From CAZCWX01 sp964502465 (GTDB lineage Bacteria; Desulfobacterota; Binatia; Bin18), in contig CAZCWX010000312.1 in the NCBI GenBank assembly GCA_964502465.1, forward strand, positions 1 to 14,733: a DNA stretch of 14,733 nt, in the 5' to 3' direction. The notes under the pieces are model-generated. The model was not told the DNA's origin. It made no database searches and saw nothing but the letters and a program-made list of their open reading frames with translations. The translations under genes were made by a program, and so were the position numbers. Position 1 is the stretch's first letter, and each line of letters begins with the position of its first letter. Below are positions 1-7,074 of the stretch, piece after piece.

Positions 1-602
1 AAAAAGGACCACGGAAAACCTTTGTCTCGGCCGTAGAGGGCGGGTAGGCGAAACCTGCCATAAAGGTAGGAACCCACGGCCAGGACGACCATTAACGGGA
101 AAAAGAAATAGAACATGGGAATGTGGGTGGGTGTGAGCGCAGTGTCGCGCACCATCGTCTGGTGCCACGAGCCATCCCAGTTCGGCCAAAAGCTGGCTGC
201 CATATAAATCGAGAGGCTGGTAGCGCCAATGAGGCTCCATAAAATCGCCACCCGTCGGACCTCTTCGGCGCGCTCGCACGGTTGATCGACGATCTCCCGG
301 CCGGTCCGGATCAGCCAGCCGAACCAGATCCCCGCGATCACACCGACCACGAGCAGTTCACCCCAGAACAGCGTGCGGTAATAGAGCGTGAATTCCCAAC
401 TAGCCGAGTTCAGGCCAGCCGTAAACATAAAGGTGTAATTCCAAAACCAGAGGAAGACGTTGGCGGCCATGACCAGCCCGCAGACCCAAAACAGCGGCTT
501 CCACCCGACCATCCAGTCAGTGGGATTGACTAACTGTCCGCTCGTGGTCACATTGTGGCCGTTCTCTCGTGGCGCTTGTCGCACTGCTTGTGACTGTGCC
601 AT
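1..602 (-). CDS. pmoC: Copper membrane monooxygenase subunit C (PmoC/AmoC family), partial
   Basis: This is the N-terminal 200 residues of subunit C of a copper-containing membrane monooxygenase, the enzyme family that hydroxylates methane, ammonia or short alkanes in the inner membrane. The reading frame runs off the left edge, and full-length homologues have about 250-280 residues. Hydrophobic helices appear around residues 36-60, 77-97, 118-138 and 161-181. The family signature WDGSWH, then VRDTALTPTH, then IPMFYFFFP holds the metal-site ligands Asp143, His147 and His160, in the spacing of Asp156/His160/His173 of Methylococcus PmoC. The ATG at 602 has an AAAGGAGG Shine-Dalgarno six bases upstream. 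It lies 40 bp after the exported-protein gene and is probably co-transcribed with it. Subunits A and B are expected further left in a CAB operon. The family is clear; the substrate (methane, ammonia, ethane, propane or butane) cannot be read from this fragment. Confidence 0.93.
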   Translation of the reverse strand, partial: MAQSQAVRQAPRENGHNVTTSGQLVNPTDWMVGWKPLFWVCGLVMAANVFLWFWNYTFMFTAGLNSASWEFTLYYRTLFWGELLVVGVIAGIWFGWLIRTGREIVDQPCERAEEVRRVAILWSLIGATSLSIYMAASFWPNWDGSWHQTMVRDTALTPTHIPMFYFFFPLMVVLAVGSYLYGRFRLPALYGRDKGFPWSF

Positions 603-642
603 AGGTTCCCTCCTTTACCCTGTTACACTACACTGTACCTGT

Positions 643-1212
643 TTATTCTGCTAGGGCCTCATCCTGCCGGGAGACGACATAGTAGCGAACGACGGAAATA
701 GCGGTCAAGACGAGCACAGCAACCACGACCAACGCTGGCATGATCATCGCCCTATACCATGCTACCACCCGAATGGGAAATGAGAGCAACTGCGGTTCTC
801 GGTCGGCGCCTAGTTCTAGCACGACACGAGCAACATAGTCGCTTCCCGCGTTCAAGGTCACTTCTGTATCTACCACTCCCCATTCATAAATTTTGGGAGG
901 AACCATCACTATCGTGCGCGGCTGACCTGAGGCACTGGTGGCAACCACCTCCAGACTCATAGGCACTTGCCGCAATTCGCCAGCGGTCACATCCACGACC
1001 ATGATCGTCCTTCCTTCGCGCGGCACCTCTTCGCAATACTCACCGGCAGGATCGAACTGCGGTTGGTAGAGCGTGAGATGGAGGAGCGACGCTCCGAGCT
1101 GTCGTCGGCAGGGATCGTCAGGCCCCCGATCTCGATGTGCCCACGCTTGAGAAGTAATCACCCAACCAGCTGCCGCCAGGATCACGAGAGAGAAGAATTT
1201 ACCGTTTGCCAT
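643..1212 (-). CDS. Exported, C-terminally membrane-anchored protein, possible copper-site accessory of the monooxygenase
   Basis: A 189-residue protein encoded just upstream of pmoC. Residues 1-25 form a typical signal peptide (Lys5, a hydrophobic core, then a TSQAWA cleavage site), so the mature protein should begin with His26. A beta-rich periplasmic domain of about 130 residues carries Cys35, His45, Cys60 and Met85. A transmembrane helix spans about 156-179, with a short charged cytoplasmic tail. This architecture (signal peptide, small periplasmic domain, C-terminal anchor) and position match the PmoD/AmoD type of copper-related accessory protein, but I cannot confirm homology from the sequence. 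A free N-terminal His is used for copper in PmoB and CopC/LPMO-like proteins, so a copper role is inferred. The start is uncertain: an in-frame TTG at 1242 has AGGTG seven bases upstream but would add ten residues before the signal peptide. I chose the ATG at 1212 because of the signal peptide, although its ribosome site is weak. Confidence 0.72.
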   Translation of the reverse strand: MANGKFFSLVILAAAGWVITSQAWAHRDRGPDDPCRRQLGASLLHLTLYQPQFDPAGEYCEEVPREGRTIMVVDVTAGELRQVPMSLEVVATSASGQPRTIVMVPPKIYEWGVVDTEVTLNAGSDYVARVVLELGADREPQLLSFPIRVVAWYRAMIMPALVVVAVLVLTAISVVRYYVVSRQDEALAE

Positions 1213-1417
1213 GCACCGTACGAGTGGCAGGATGAAGATCAAAGCTCAACACCTGCGCTCGCTCCGTAATCGTGCTGGCGTGGTCACCTGAGCGGCAAGA
1301 AAGGAATTCCTCCCGTGTCGACGCCACTTTTTCTTCTCCCCTTGCACTGGCCTGTGCCGCTGATGTGGATGGGATATGCGTTCCTCCTTTTTTTATTCTT
1401 TCACCCCAAGAACACGC

Positions 1418-1449
1418 CATATATGGGACGAAATTGTCCCCGATGTCAA
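1418..1449 (-). promoter_or_regulatory. Candidate sigma70 promoter for the exported protein-pmoC operon
   Basis: On the minus strand a perfect TTGACA -35 (1449-1444) is followed after 18 bases by CATATA (1425-1420), or after 20 by TATATG (1423-1418). The spacer contains the inverted repeat GGGAC-AATTTC-GTCCC, placed where a repressor could block polymerase. The -35 is strong; which of the two -10 boxes is used is uncertain. Confidence 0.45.
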
Positions 1450-1509
1450 GGGTTTGACTCCGCAATCGTGCCTCCTTACCTTATGCCCCCTTTCTTCGCT
1501 TTTGCTCGC

Positions 1510-1539
1510 TTGTCGCGTGGGGTGATCTGTGTCTATACT
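1510..1539 (+). promoter_or_regulatory. Candidate sigma70 promoter for gldA-bfr
   Basis: TTGTCG (1510-1515) and TATACT (1534-1539) are separated by 18 bases. Initiation would fall near 1546, giving a leader of about 55 bases ending in the strong AAAGGAGG ribosome site of gldA. The -10 matches five of six consensus bases; the -35 matches four of six. Confidence 0.45.
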
Positions 1540-1600
1540 GCCTCTGATCTTGGGGATATATGCCTGTCGCAATACCCAAGATTCGCCAAAGGAGGATGTC

Positions 1601-2719
1601 ATGCTTTCGGTCTTTTCAGCCCCGAGTCATTATGTACAGGGAAAGAACGCAACTGCCTCGCTTGGTCATGAGATGAAGCGGCTGGGCCTTGAAGGTCCAG
1701 CACTGATCGTCGCTGGCAAGAGTGCTATCCGCCTTCTTGCCGAAGTGTGGCAAAAGTATTTGAGTGAAGCGGGCATTGCCCATGCCGTCTACCAGTTTGG
1801 TGGAGAATGTTCTTATCCGGAGATCGAGCGGATGAAAGCCTCGGCGCGAGCACACAACAGCCGCGTGATCATTGGCGCAGGCGGAGGGAAGGTCCTTGAT
1901 GCTGCCCGAGCAGCAGCAGACGATTTAGGACTGCCGATTGTCAACTGTCCCACCATCGCCTCAAGCGACGCTCCATGCAGTGCGCTTTCGGTCATTTACA
2001 CGGAAGAGGGTGTCTTTCAGGAATATCGCTTCTACCGCAAAAACCCGGATCTGGTGCTCGTTGATACTCACGTGGTTGCGCAAGCCCCACCTCGACTGCT
2101 CGTTGCTGGTATGGGTGATGCCCTGGCCACCTGGTTCGAGGCAAAGACCTGCGTCGAGGGGCATATCAGAAATATGCGTGGGGGCGCGTCAACCCGCAGC
2201 GCCGAAATGCTCGCGGAACTGTGCTATCACATTCTCATCGAGGATGGACCGGATGCGCTTCGAGCTGTCCAGACGCAGGTGGTCAACCCAGCGCTAGAGC
2301 GCCTTGTCGAAGCAAACACGCTCCTGTCTGGGCTGGGCTTCGAGTCGTCTGGCCTTGCGGCTGCGCATGCAGTCCACAATGGTCTGACTGCTGCACCGCC
2401 AACGCATGAGTACTATCATGGCGAGAAGGTCGCGTATGGCTTACTCGTGCAACTGGTGCTGGAAGGCAAGCCACGCTCGGTGATTGATCCCGTGCTGGCG
2501 TTCTCCTCAGAGGTCGGCTTGCCAATTACGCTTGCTGAAGTTGGGCTCGCAGATCTGCCGCGTGACATGCTCGAGCAGATTGCCACCCGTGCGACGGCTG
2601 AGGGAGAGACGATGCATAACGAGCCGTTCGAAGTGCGGCCCGACATGGTCGCCGATGCGCTCCTCGCGGCTGATGCAATCGGTCGCGCCTGGAAGCAGCG
2701 AGTTGTTGCAAATGGCTAG
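1601..2719 (+). CDS. gldA: Glycerol dehydrogenase (iron/zinc-dependent alcohol dehydrogenase superfamily)
   Basis: NAD-dependent glycerol dehydrogenase, oxidising glycerol to dihydroxyacetone in the cytoplasm. The product has 372 residues (E. coli GldA has 367). The dinucleotide-binding GAGGGK lies at about 92-97, followed by the substrate-pocket segment SSDAPCSALS (121-130). The three metal ligands are all present: Asp173 in GMGDALATWFEA, His256 in AAHAVHN and His273 in YYHGEK, at almost the same positions as in the Bacillus stearothermophilus enzyme. The start at 1601 was chosen because AAAGGAGG sits five bases upstream and the N-terminus then matches the family; an earlier in-frame start would swallow the promoter. 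The gene is first in a plus-strand unit, with bfr 64 bp downstream. The related glycerol-1-phosphate dehydrogenases are less likely given the length and the SSDAPCSALS segment. A broader diol or secondary-alcohol role beside alkane monooxygenases is possible but not shown. Confidence 0.92.
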   Translation: MLSVFSAPSHYVQGKNATASLGHEMKRLGLEGPALIVAGKSAIRLLAEVWQKYLSEAGIAHAVYQFGGECSYPEIERMKASARAHNSRVIIGAGGGKVLDAARAAADDLGLPIVNCPTIASSDAPCSALSVIYTEEGVFQEYRFYRKNPDLVLVDTHVVAQAPPRLLVAGMGDALATWFEAKTCVEGHIRNMRGGASTRSAEMLAELCYHILIEDGPDALRAVQTQVVNPALERLVEANTLLSGLGFESSGLAAAHAVHNGLTAAPPTHEYYHGEKVAYGLLVQLVLEGKPRSVIDPVLAFSSEVGLPITLAEVGLADLPRDMLEQIATRATAEGETMHNEPFEVRPDMVADALLAADAIGRAWKQRVVANG

Positions 2720-2783
2720 GCATTGGTCTCGGGTATACGATGATGCTCATCCACGATGATCCAACAGCAGAGGAGTATGACAT

Positions 2784-3257
2784 ATGAAAGGCTCACCAGA
2801 AGTGATCAAGCAACTCAACGAAACGTTGAGAGGGGAGCTGACCGCTATTAACCAATACTTCTTGCATGCCTCCTTGTGCAAGAAATGGGGCTACGTGCGT
2901 CTCTACAAAAAGATTTATGATGAATCCATCGAGGAAATGAGACATGCTGAGCGCTTGATAGATCGGATCCTCTTCCTGGAGGGCATGCCAGTGGTGAAGG
3001 AACCGTTCAAAGTTTCGGTAGGGAAGAACGTCAAGGAAATGCTGGAGCATGATTTGACTTTAGAGAGGGAAGGCCTGCCGGAACTGAAAAAAGGGGTTGC
3101 CCTGTGCCTGGAGCAGGCGGATACCGGCACGCGGGAGTTGCTGGAGCACATACTCGTGAGTGCTGAGGAGCACATCCAATGGCTGGAAGCGCAGACGTCT
3201 CTCATAGAGCAGGTGGGCTACGAAAACTACTGTGCCCAGCACATCCAGCCGGCATAA
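2784..3257 (+). CDS. bfr: Bacterioferritin, with one ferroxidase ligand replaced
   Basis: A 157-residue bacterioferritin, a subunit of the 24-mer haem-containing iron-storage shell. It aligns without gaps to E. coli Bfr (158 residues) over residues 90-130. The haem ligand Met52 is present. Of the di-iron ferroxidase ligands, Glu18, Glu51, His54, Glu94 and His130 are present, but the residue equivalent to Glu127 is Ala127: the usual ExxH is AEEH, encoded GCT GAG GAG CAC. Catalytic iron oxidation may therefore be weakened, or the subunit may co-assemble with a second, intact one as in two-gene Bfr systems. The ATG at 2784 has GAGGAG eight bases upstream. The gene follows gldA by 64 bp and is probably on the same transcript. 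Iron storage fits an organism with a di-iron monooxygenase, but that link is inference. Confidence 0.93.
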   Translation: MKGSPEVIKQLNETLRGELTAINQYFLHASLCKKWGYVRLYKKIYDESIEEMRHAERLIDRILFLEGMPVVKEPFKVSVGKNVKEMLEHDLTLEREGLPELKKGVALCLEQADTGTRELLEHILVSAEEHIQWLEAQTSLIEQVGYENYCAQHIQPA

Positions 3258-3278
3258 GCGCTCTCCTCCTACACCGAC

Positions 3279-3300
3279 GCCCGACGCTCGATCGTCGGGC
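3279..3300. terminator. Stem-loop downstream of bfr (possible terminator)
   Basis: A perfect 8-bp inverted repeat, GCCCGACG / CGTCGGGC, with a six-base loop lies 21 bases after the bfr stop. It is GC-rich and stable but followed only by TTACAG, so it is not a textbook intrinsic terminator. It lies between convergent genes and could act in both directions. Confidence 0.5.
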
Positions 3301-3311
3301 TTACAGCACAA

Positions 3312-3388
3312 AGCCTGGTAAACCAGGCTCTCAGAGGGGCTTCGATCCCTTTTGTTGGCTGAGCCGGTGCTTTAGCGCCGGGCAGTGA
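3312..3388 (+). repeat. Stem-loop cluster, possible IS200/IS605-type right-end or omega-RNA relic
   Basis: Two further hairpins follow in the gap between bfr and the SGNH gene. AGCCTGG-TAAA-CCAGGCT (3312-3329) is perfect. CCGGTGC-TTTA-GCGCCGG (3364-3381) has one G.T pair. Between them, AGGG and CCCT (about 3334-3350) could form a third weak stem. The last hairpin, with its CTTTAG-type loop followed by GGGCAGTGAC, resembles subterminal hairpins at right ends of IS200/IS605 elements and TnpB guide-RNA scaffolds as I remember them. No transposase gene is present, so this would be a relic. Alternatively these are simply bidirectional terminators. Confidence 0.35.
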
Positions 3389-3392
3389 CTTT

Positions 3393-5411
3393 TTAGAATA
3401 ACCCTGCGACATACCGACCGCTGGTATCTTCGCCGGTGCATAAGCCATCGGCTACTGCATCTCCTCTGTCCGCACAACACGTATCGGTCGCGCTGCAACT
3501 CAACCCGTCGAAGAGTATGCGCGCTGCAGTATTCTGTCCGGCAATCGAGGGATGGAAACAATCACAGCACGAGATCTCTTCGCTCTGGAACTTATACACC
3601 CACGGCGCATCGCTGAAGTTGAGCAGCACGCCTGCTGCTTTTGTTGCTCCGCCAACTGTCTGCCCGCCGATTGTGACCACACTCGATGTCCCACCCGCTG
3701 GGATTTGGGCATATGCGGCTGTGACGTTTGCCAGGATGTCACGGTACGCCTTAGCTGTTTCGTACGCATCGATAATCCGTTGGTCTGAACAGTTGCTGGT
3801 AAGAGACCCGCAAATGCCATTATCGAGACCGAAAACCGGACCGCCAATAGTGGAGGCAGTCTCCCACAACTCGTCACATGATGGAGACCGGTCTCCGAAG
3901 ATACACGATTCCTTTTCTTCATAGTTACAGAGCTGAGAAATGCGAATGAGCGCGGCCACGCCGATTTTCACATCCGGAACTGCAATAAGAATGTCTAACC
4001 CTTTGCGAAATTCCCGTTCAAAAGCCGCTGGGGTCGTCCGACAGTGATTGTTTGGATCCTGGTCGGTTCCTCTCGGACAACTCGAATTGACCTTGTCAAT
4101 CGTCCCTGCGCAAACATCATTATGACCAAGCCACACCGTTACATAGCCAGGTGACGGTTGGACGCTCAGGAAGGTCGTGATGTTGGTTGTCTGCTCGACG
4201 AAATCGCTGAGCATCTGGGCTCTTGAATCGGCACTGTTCGTATTAGCGAGGACAAGATCTGTTCCTCTCCGGCACTCTAAGCGCTCCGCTTGGCTGAACA
4301 CACCGTCGTCCCCAGCGCTGCAAAAATCTGAGCCATGGGTATCGCTGGTTGACCAACTGAGGGACTCCTGATCGTCATTGGGACAAACAGGAGCACTCTG
4401 AGCGTTGAACGCCTTGGTGATGCTATCGCCTGCAGCATCCATCGTGTTAATCTGCGGACCAACCGGATCAACGCTGGTAATGACAAAATTTTGCAGACTC
4501 TGTTGCCAGGCAACGATGAGGTCCGTTCCTCCCTCAGGAAAGTTGAGAAGTCGCTCATTTCTTGCGACCCCAGTCAGAAATTCTGCTCCAAGAGTCGCAA
4601 CCGTGACTGTGACGGCAGCGAATTCCTGTCCATCTGCCAGAGCCCGTACGGTGTGGGGACCACTGCCCAGGAGATTCCAGTTAAAGAGCAACCCAAACCC
4701 ATTGTTGGCGTCTCCGCACACGGCGCGAGTGTCCTCCCGGCTGGTGCCATAGGCGGCCTGCACAGGCGTACCGTCAATCTCAATGGTAATTTGACCGGCT
4801 TCACACGCCCAGCCGGAAATCACACCAATGCCACTTTGGAACGATCCAGGCTGGGGATTCTCCAGCAGTCGGCGATGATCACCACTCGTCTCGCTGCCAT
4901 TTATTCCTTCTGCCCCTTTAATCACAAAATTTTGTAAGCTCTCTTGCCACAGGAGAGTAATTGGGTTTCCTTCTTGGGGAAAATTGTTCAGGGCAAACTC
5001 GCCGCTCGCTCCGGTCAAAAATTCGCTGCCGAGATTTGTCACGGTTACTGTCACCTGGGCGAATTCGCTACCGTCAGCTAAGGCACGAACTGTATGCGGG
5101 CCGGGACTGAGACGATTCCAGTTAAAGAGCAACCCAAACCCGTTGTTGGCGTCTCCGCATACGACGCGAGTGTCCTCCCGGCTGGTGCCATAGGCAGCCT
5201 GGAGGAGTGTATCATCAATCTCGATATCAATGCGGCTTGCCTGGCACGCCCATCCGGAAATCACGCCGATGCCGCTGTGAAATGACCCGGACTGGGGGTT
5301 TTCAAGAGTAGTTTGTGCCCACACCAACGGAGGTGTAGTGAAACTGACGACCCCAGAGAGAAAAATAGTCACAGATAAGACTGAGAGTGAATAAGCAATG
5401 GGAGAGCGCAT
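3393..5411 (-). CDS. Secreted SGNH/GDSL hydrolase with two N-terminal repeat domains
   Basis: A 672-residue exported esterase/phospholipase-like protein. The signal peptide covers residues 1-32, with cleavage after PPLVWA. Two copies of a beta-rich unit of about 130 residues follow at 37-164 and 184-311, each beginning ENPQ.GSF.SGIGVISGWAC and offset by exactly 147 residues. The catalytic domain has the SGNH blocks: GDS at 328-330 (nucleophile Ser330), GHND at 429-432 and DCFHPS at 617-622 (Asp617, His620). The domain is rich in cysteines, which suggests disulfides and an extracytoplasmic site, and resembles phospholipase-B-like GDSL enzymes. The ATG at 5411 was chosen over the one at 5465 because AAGGAGG lies upstream (a somewhat long spacer of about 11) and the signal peptide then starts correctly. 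It lies 103 bp after glpD on the same strand. Deacylation of lipids could supply glycerol to glpK/glpD; this is inference. The substrate is unknown. Confidence 0.85.
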   Translation of the reverse strand: MRSPIAYSLSVLSVTIFLSGVVSFTTPPLVWAQTTLENPQSGSFHSGIGVISGWACQASRIDIEIDDTLLQAAYGTSREDTRVVCGDANNGFGLLFNWNRLSPGPHTVRALADGSEFAQVTVTVTNLGSEFLTGASGEFALNNFPQEGNPITLLWQESLQNFVIKGAEGINGSETSGDHRRLLENPQPGSFQSGIGVISGWACEAGQITIEIDGTPVQAAYGTSREDTRAVCGDANNGFGLLFNWNLLGSGPHTVRALADGQEFAAVTVTVATLGAEFLTGVARNERLLNFPEGGTDLIVAWQQSLQNFVITSVDPVGPQINTMDAAGDSITKAFNAQSAPVCPNDDQESLSWSTSDTHGSDFCSAGDDGVFSQAERLECRRGTDLVLANTNSADSRAQMLSDFVEQTTNITTFLSVQPSPGYVTVWLGHNDVCAGTIDKVNSSCPRGTDQDPNNHCRTTPAAFEREFRKGLDILIAVPDVKIGVAALIRISQLCNYEEKESCIFGDRSPSCDELWETASTIGGPVFGLDNGICGSLTSNCSDQRIIDAYETAKAYRDILANVTAAYAQIPAGGTSSVVTIGGQTVGGATKAAGVLLNFSDAPWVYKFQSEEISCCDCFHPSIAGQNTAARILFDGLSCSATDTCCADRGDAVADGLCTGEDTSGRYVAGLF
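4479..5303 (-). repeat. In-frame tandem domain duplication inside the SGNH hydrolase gene
   Basis: Two units, 4920-5303 and 4479-4862, are offset by 441 bp (147 codons). The best-conserved stretch, around 4679-4754 and 5120-5195, differs at only a few bases, while the flanks of the units are more divergent. Near-identity at the DNA level in this core suggests recent duplication, gene conversion or strong constraint on the encoded segment (AAYGTSREDTR to NNGFGLLFNWN). Confidence 0.85.
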
Positions 5412-5514
5412 GGCCTGTATCTCCTCCTTCCCTAAAGAACCTTGCTGGTCATTTCTCTCTTTCATATTTCTCTAGGGGAAAGCAAGGTCGAGAGAGCAAA
5501 GGCTAGCGCAGCGA

Positions 5515-7074
5515 TCACACCAGATAACCCTTCGCTAGCTCTTGGAATGTGTAGACTTCCTGTGCTTGCCAGGCCTCATCGCGTCCGAGTTCCTTGGCCA
5601 TCAGCTCCGCGACACGAGGAGCCATGGCAATCGCGGCGCGGGCGTTGAGGAACAGCGCTCGGGTACGCCGTGCGAGCACATCCTCTACCGTGCGTGCCAT
5701 CTCGGCGCGCACGGCCCAGACGACCTCTGCACCACAATAGGACAGGGCGGAGTGCAGGGGCTCCGCGAGGCGTAGGTCCGTGCGTATCAAGTCCTGAATG
5801 GCAGGCGCATCGGAGCCGTAGACTGCCAGCATACCGAACTGCTCCGCGTGCTGGTGAAACCCGTGGATCTTGAGGTTCCTGGTCACACAGGGTTTTTCTG
5901 GCACATGAGCGAGAATTGCTGCCTGATTGACGCAGTCTTCTGCCATGTTCCGGTAGGTGGTCCATTTGCCTCCGGCAATGGAGAGGAGACCCGAATGATC
6001 GATGTGAATCGTGTGGTCTCGCGACAGCGTGGCGGTGTTGGTCCTGTCACCGGCTTTCACCAACGGGCGGATCCCTACGAAGGCACTCAGGACATCGCTG
6101 CTGGTGGGCGCTTTCTCCAGGTATTGCGCCGCCGTGGTGAGAATAAATGCGATCTCCTCTGCTAACGGACGGGGTTCCAGTGAAACTGCCGGAATGGGGG
6201 TGTCTGTGGTGCCTACCAACGTATGTCCGTGCCAGGGAATGGCAAACAGCACACGGTTGTCGCTGGTGTGTGGCACCATAATGGCACTGTCGCCAGGCAG
6301 AAACGAGCGATCAAACACCAGATGAATACCTTGACTGGGAGCGATCATGGCAGGAATAGTGGGATGCGCAAGACGTCGCACAGCATCGCAGAATGGGCCC
6401 GTTGCGTTGATCACGACCTTGGCACCGACCTGGAATTCCTTCCCGCTTGCTTGATCTCTGGCCACGACTCCGTCGAGAAACCCCTCCGCGTCCCGAGAAA
6501 ACCCGATCACCTGCACGTAGTTTAGCAGTGTCGCCCCTTGTGCGGCTGCGGTTGCGACCAGATTGATGAGTAAGCGCGCATCGTCAAACTGCCCATCATA
6601 GTATACCACCCCACCACGCAACCCGTCAGTTTTGATCGTGGGTAGTCGCTGCAGCGTCTCGTCGCGCGAGAGGACTTGTGATGGGCCAAAGCCATATTTG
6701 CCGGCCAGCAAGTTGTACACTTTGAGTCCGAGGCCGTAGAATGGCGCCTCCCACCATTCATAGTTGGGGACAACGAAGCCAAGATCGTGGACCAGATGCG
6801 GAGCGTTCTGTCGCAGCAGCCCCCGTTCTTTGAGGGCTTCCATCACCAGAGAAACATTCCCTTGCTCCAAATAGCGCACTCCGCCGTGCACCAGCTTTGT
6901 GCTGCGACTGGAAGTCCCTTTGCCAAAATCGCTTTGCTCGAGGAGCACGACGCCATAGCCGCGCGACGCGGCATCGACCGCTACGCCAACACCGGTTGCA
7001 CCGCCACCGATGATCACCATATCCCACGGCTGCTGGTGAGCGACCAGGCGACTGAGCATGTCAGGGCGATTCAT
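5515..7074 (-). CDS. glpD: Aerobic glycerol-3-phosphate dehydrogenase
   Basis: FAD-dependent sn-glycerol-3-phosphate dehydrogenase, which oxidises glycerol-3-phosphate to dihydroxyacetone phosphate at the inner membrane and passes electrons to the quinone pool. The product has 519 residues (E. coli GlpD has 501). The FAD-binding motif GGGATGVG lies at 23-30, followed by the family segment SSRSTKLVHGGVRYLE at 55-70. A GGKWTTYR motif lies near residue 373, and a C-terminal helical DAO-associated domain completes the protein. The start at 7074 was chosen because its ATG overlaps the glpK stop as ATGA and has GAAGG just upstream, indicating translational coupling; a start at 7095 would add seven residues inside glpK. 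It forms an operon with glpK, so the two enzymes convert glycerol to dihydroxyacetone phosphate in sequence. Confidence 0.95.
   Translation of the reverse strand: MNRPDMLSRLVAHQQPWDMVIIGGGATGVGVAVDAASRGYGVVLLEQSDFGKGTSSRSTKLVHGGVRYLEQGNVSLVMEALKERGLLRQNAPHLVHDLGFVVPNYEWWEAPFYGLGLKVYNLLAGKYGFGPSQVLSRDETLQRLPTIKTDGLRGGVVYYDGQFDDARLLINLVATAAAQGATLLNYVQVIGFSRDAEGFLDGVVARDQASGKEFQVGAKVVINATGPFCDAVRRLAHPTIPAMIAPSQGIHLVFDRSFLPGDSAIMVPHTSDNRVLFAIPWHGHTLVGTTDTPIPAVSLEPRPLAEEIAFILTTAAQYLEKAPTSSDVLSAFVGIRPLVKAGDRTNTATLSRDHTIHIDHSGLLSIAGGKWTTYRNMAEDCVNQAAILAHVPEKPCVTRNLKIHGFHQHAEQFGMLAVYGSDAPAIQDLIRTDLRLAEPLHSALSYCGAEVVWAVRAEMARTVEDVLARRTRALFLNARAAIAMAPRVAELMAKELGRDEAWQAQEVYTFQELAKGYLV

Larger units (their letters stand above)
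1213..1600. other. Intergenic region between divergent pmoC-side and gldA transcripts
   Basis: This 388-base stretch has no convincing gene. The short open frames on both strands lack ribosome sites and family motifs. It separates two divergent transcription units and contains one good candidate promoter for each direction, listed separately. The leftward transcript would have an untranslated leader of about 200 bases before the exported-protein start at 1212. The rightward leader to gldA would be about 55 bases. I see no convincing riboswitch. Confidence 0.6.

Noticed and set aside
1529..1600. Longer gldA frame starting upstream of 1601
   Set aside because: It would place the candidate promoter and the AAAGGAGG site inside the gene; the family N-terminus begins at 1601.
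1315..1671. Plus-strand frame of 118 codons in the pmoC-gldA gap
   Set aside because: It has no ribosome site, overlaps the gldA start in another frame and resembles no family.
3279..3388. tRNA or CRISPR repeat in the stem-loop cluster
   Set aside because: No cloverleaf or anticodon arm and no regularly spaced repeats; only three unrelated hairpins.
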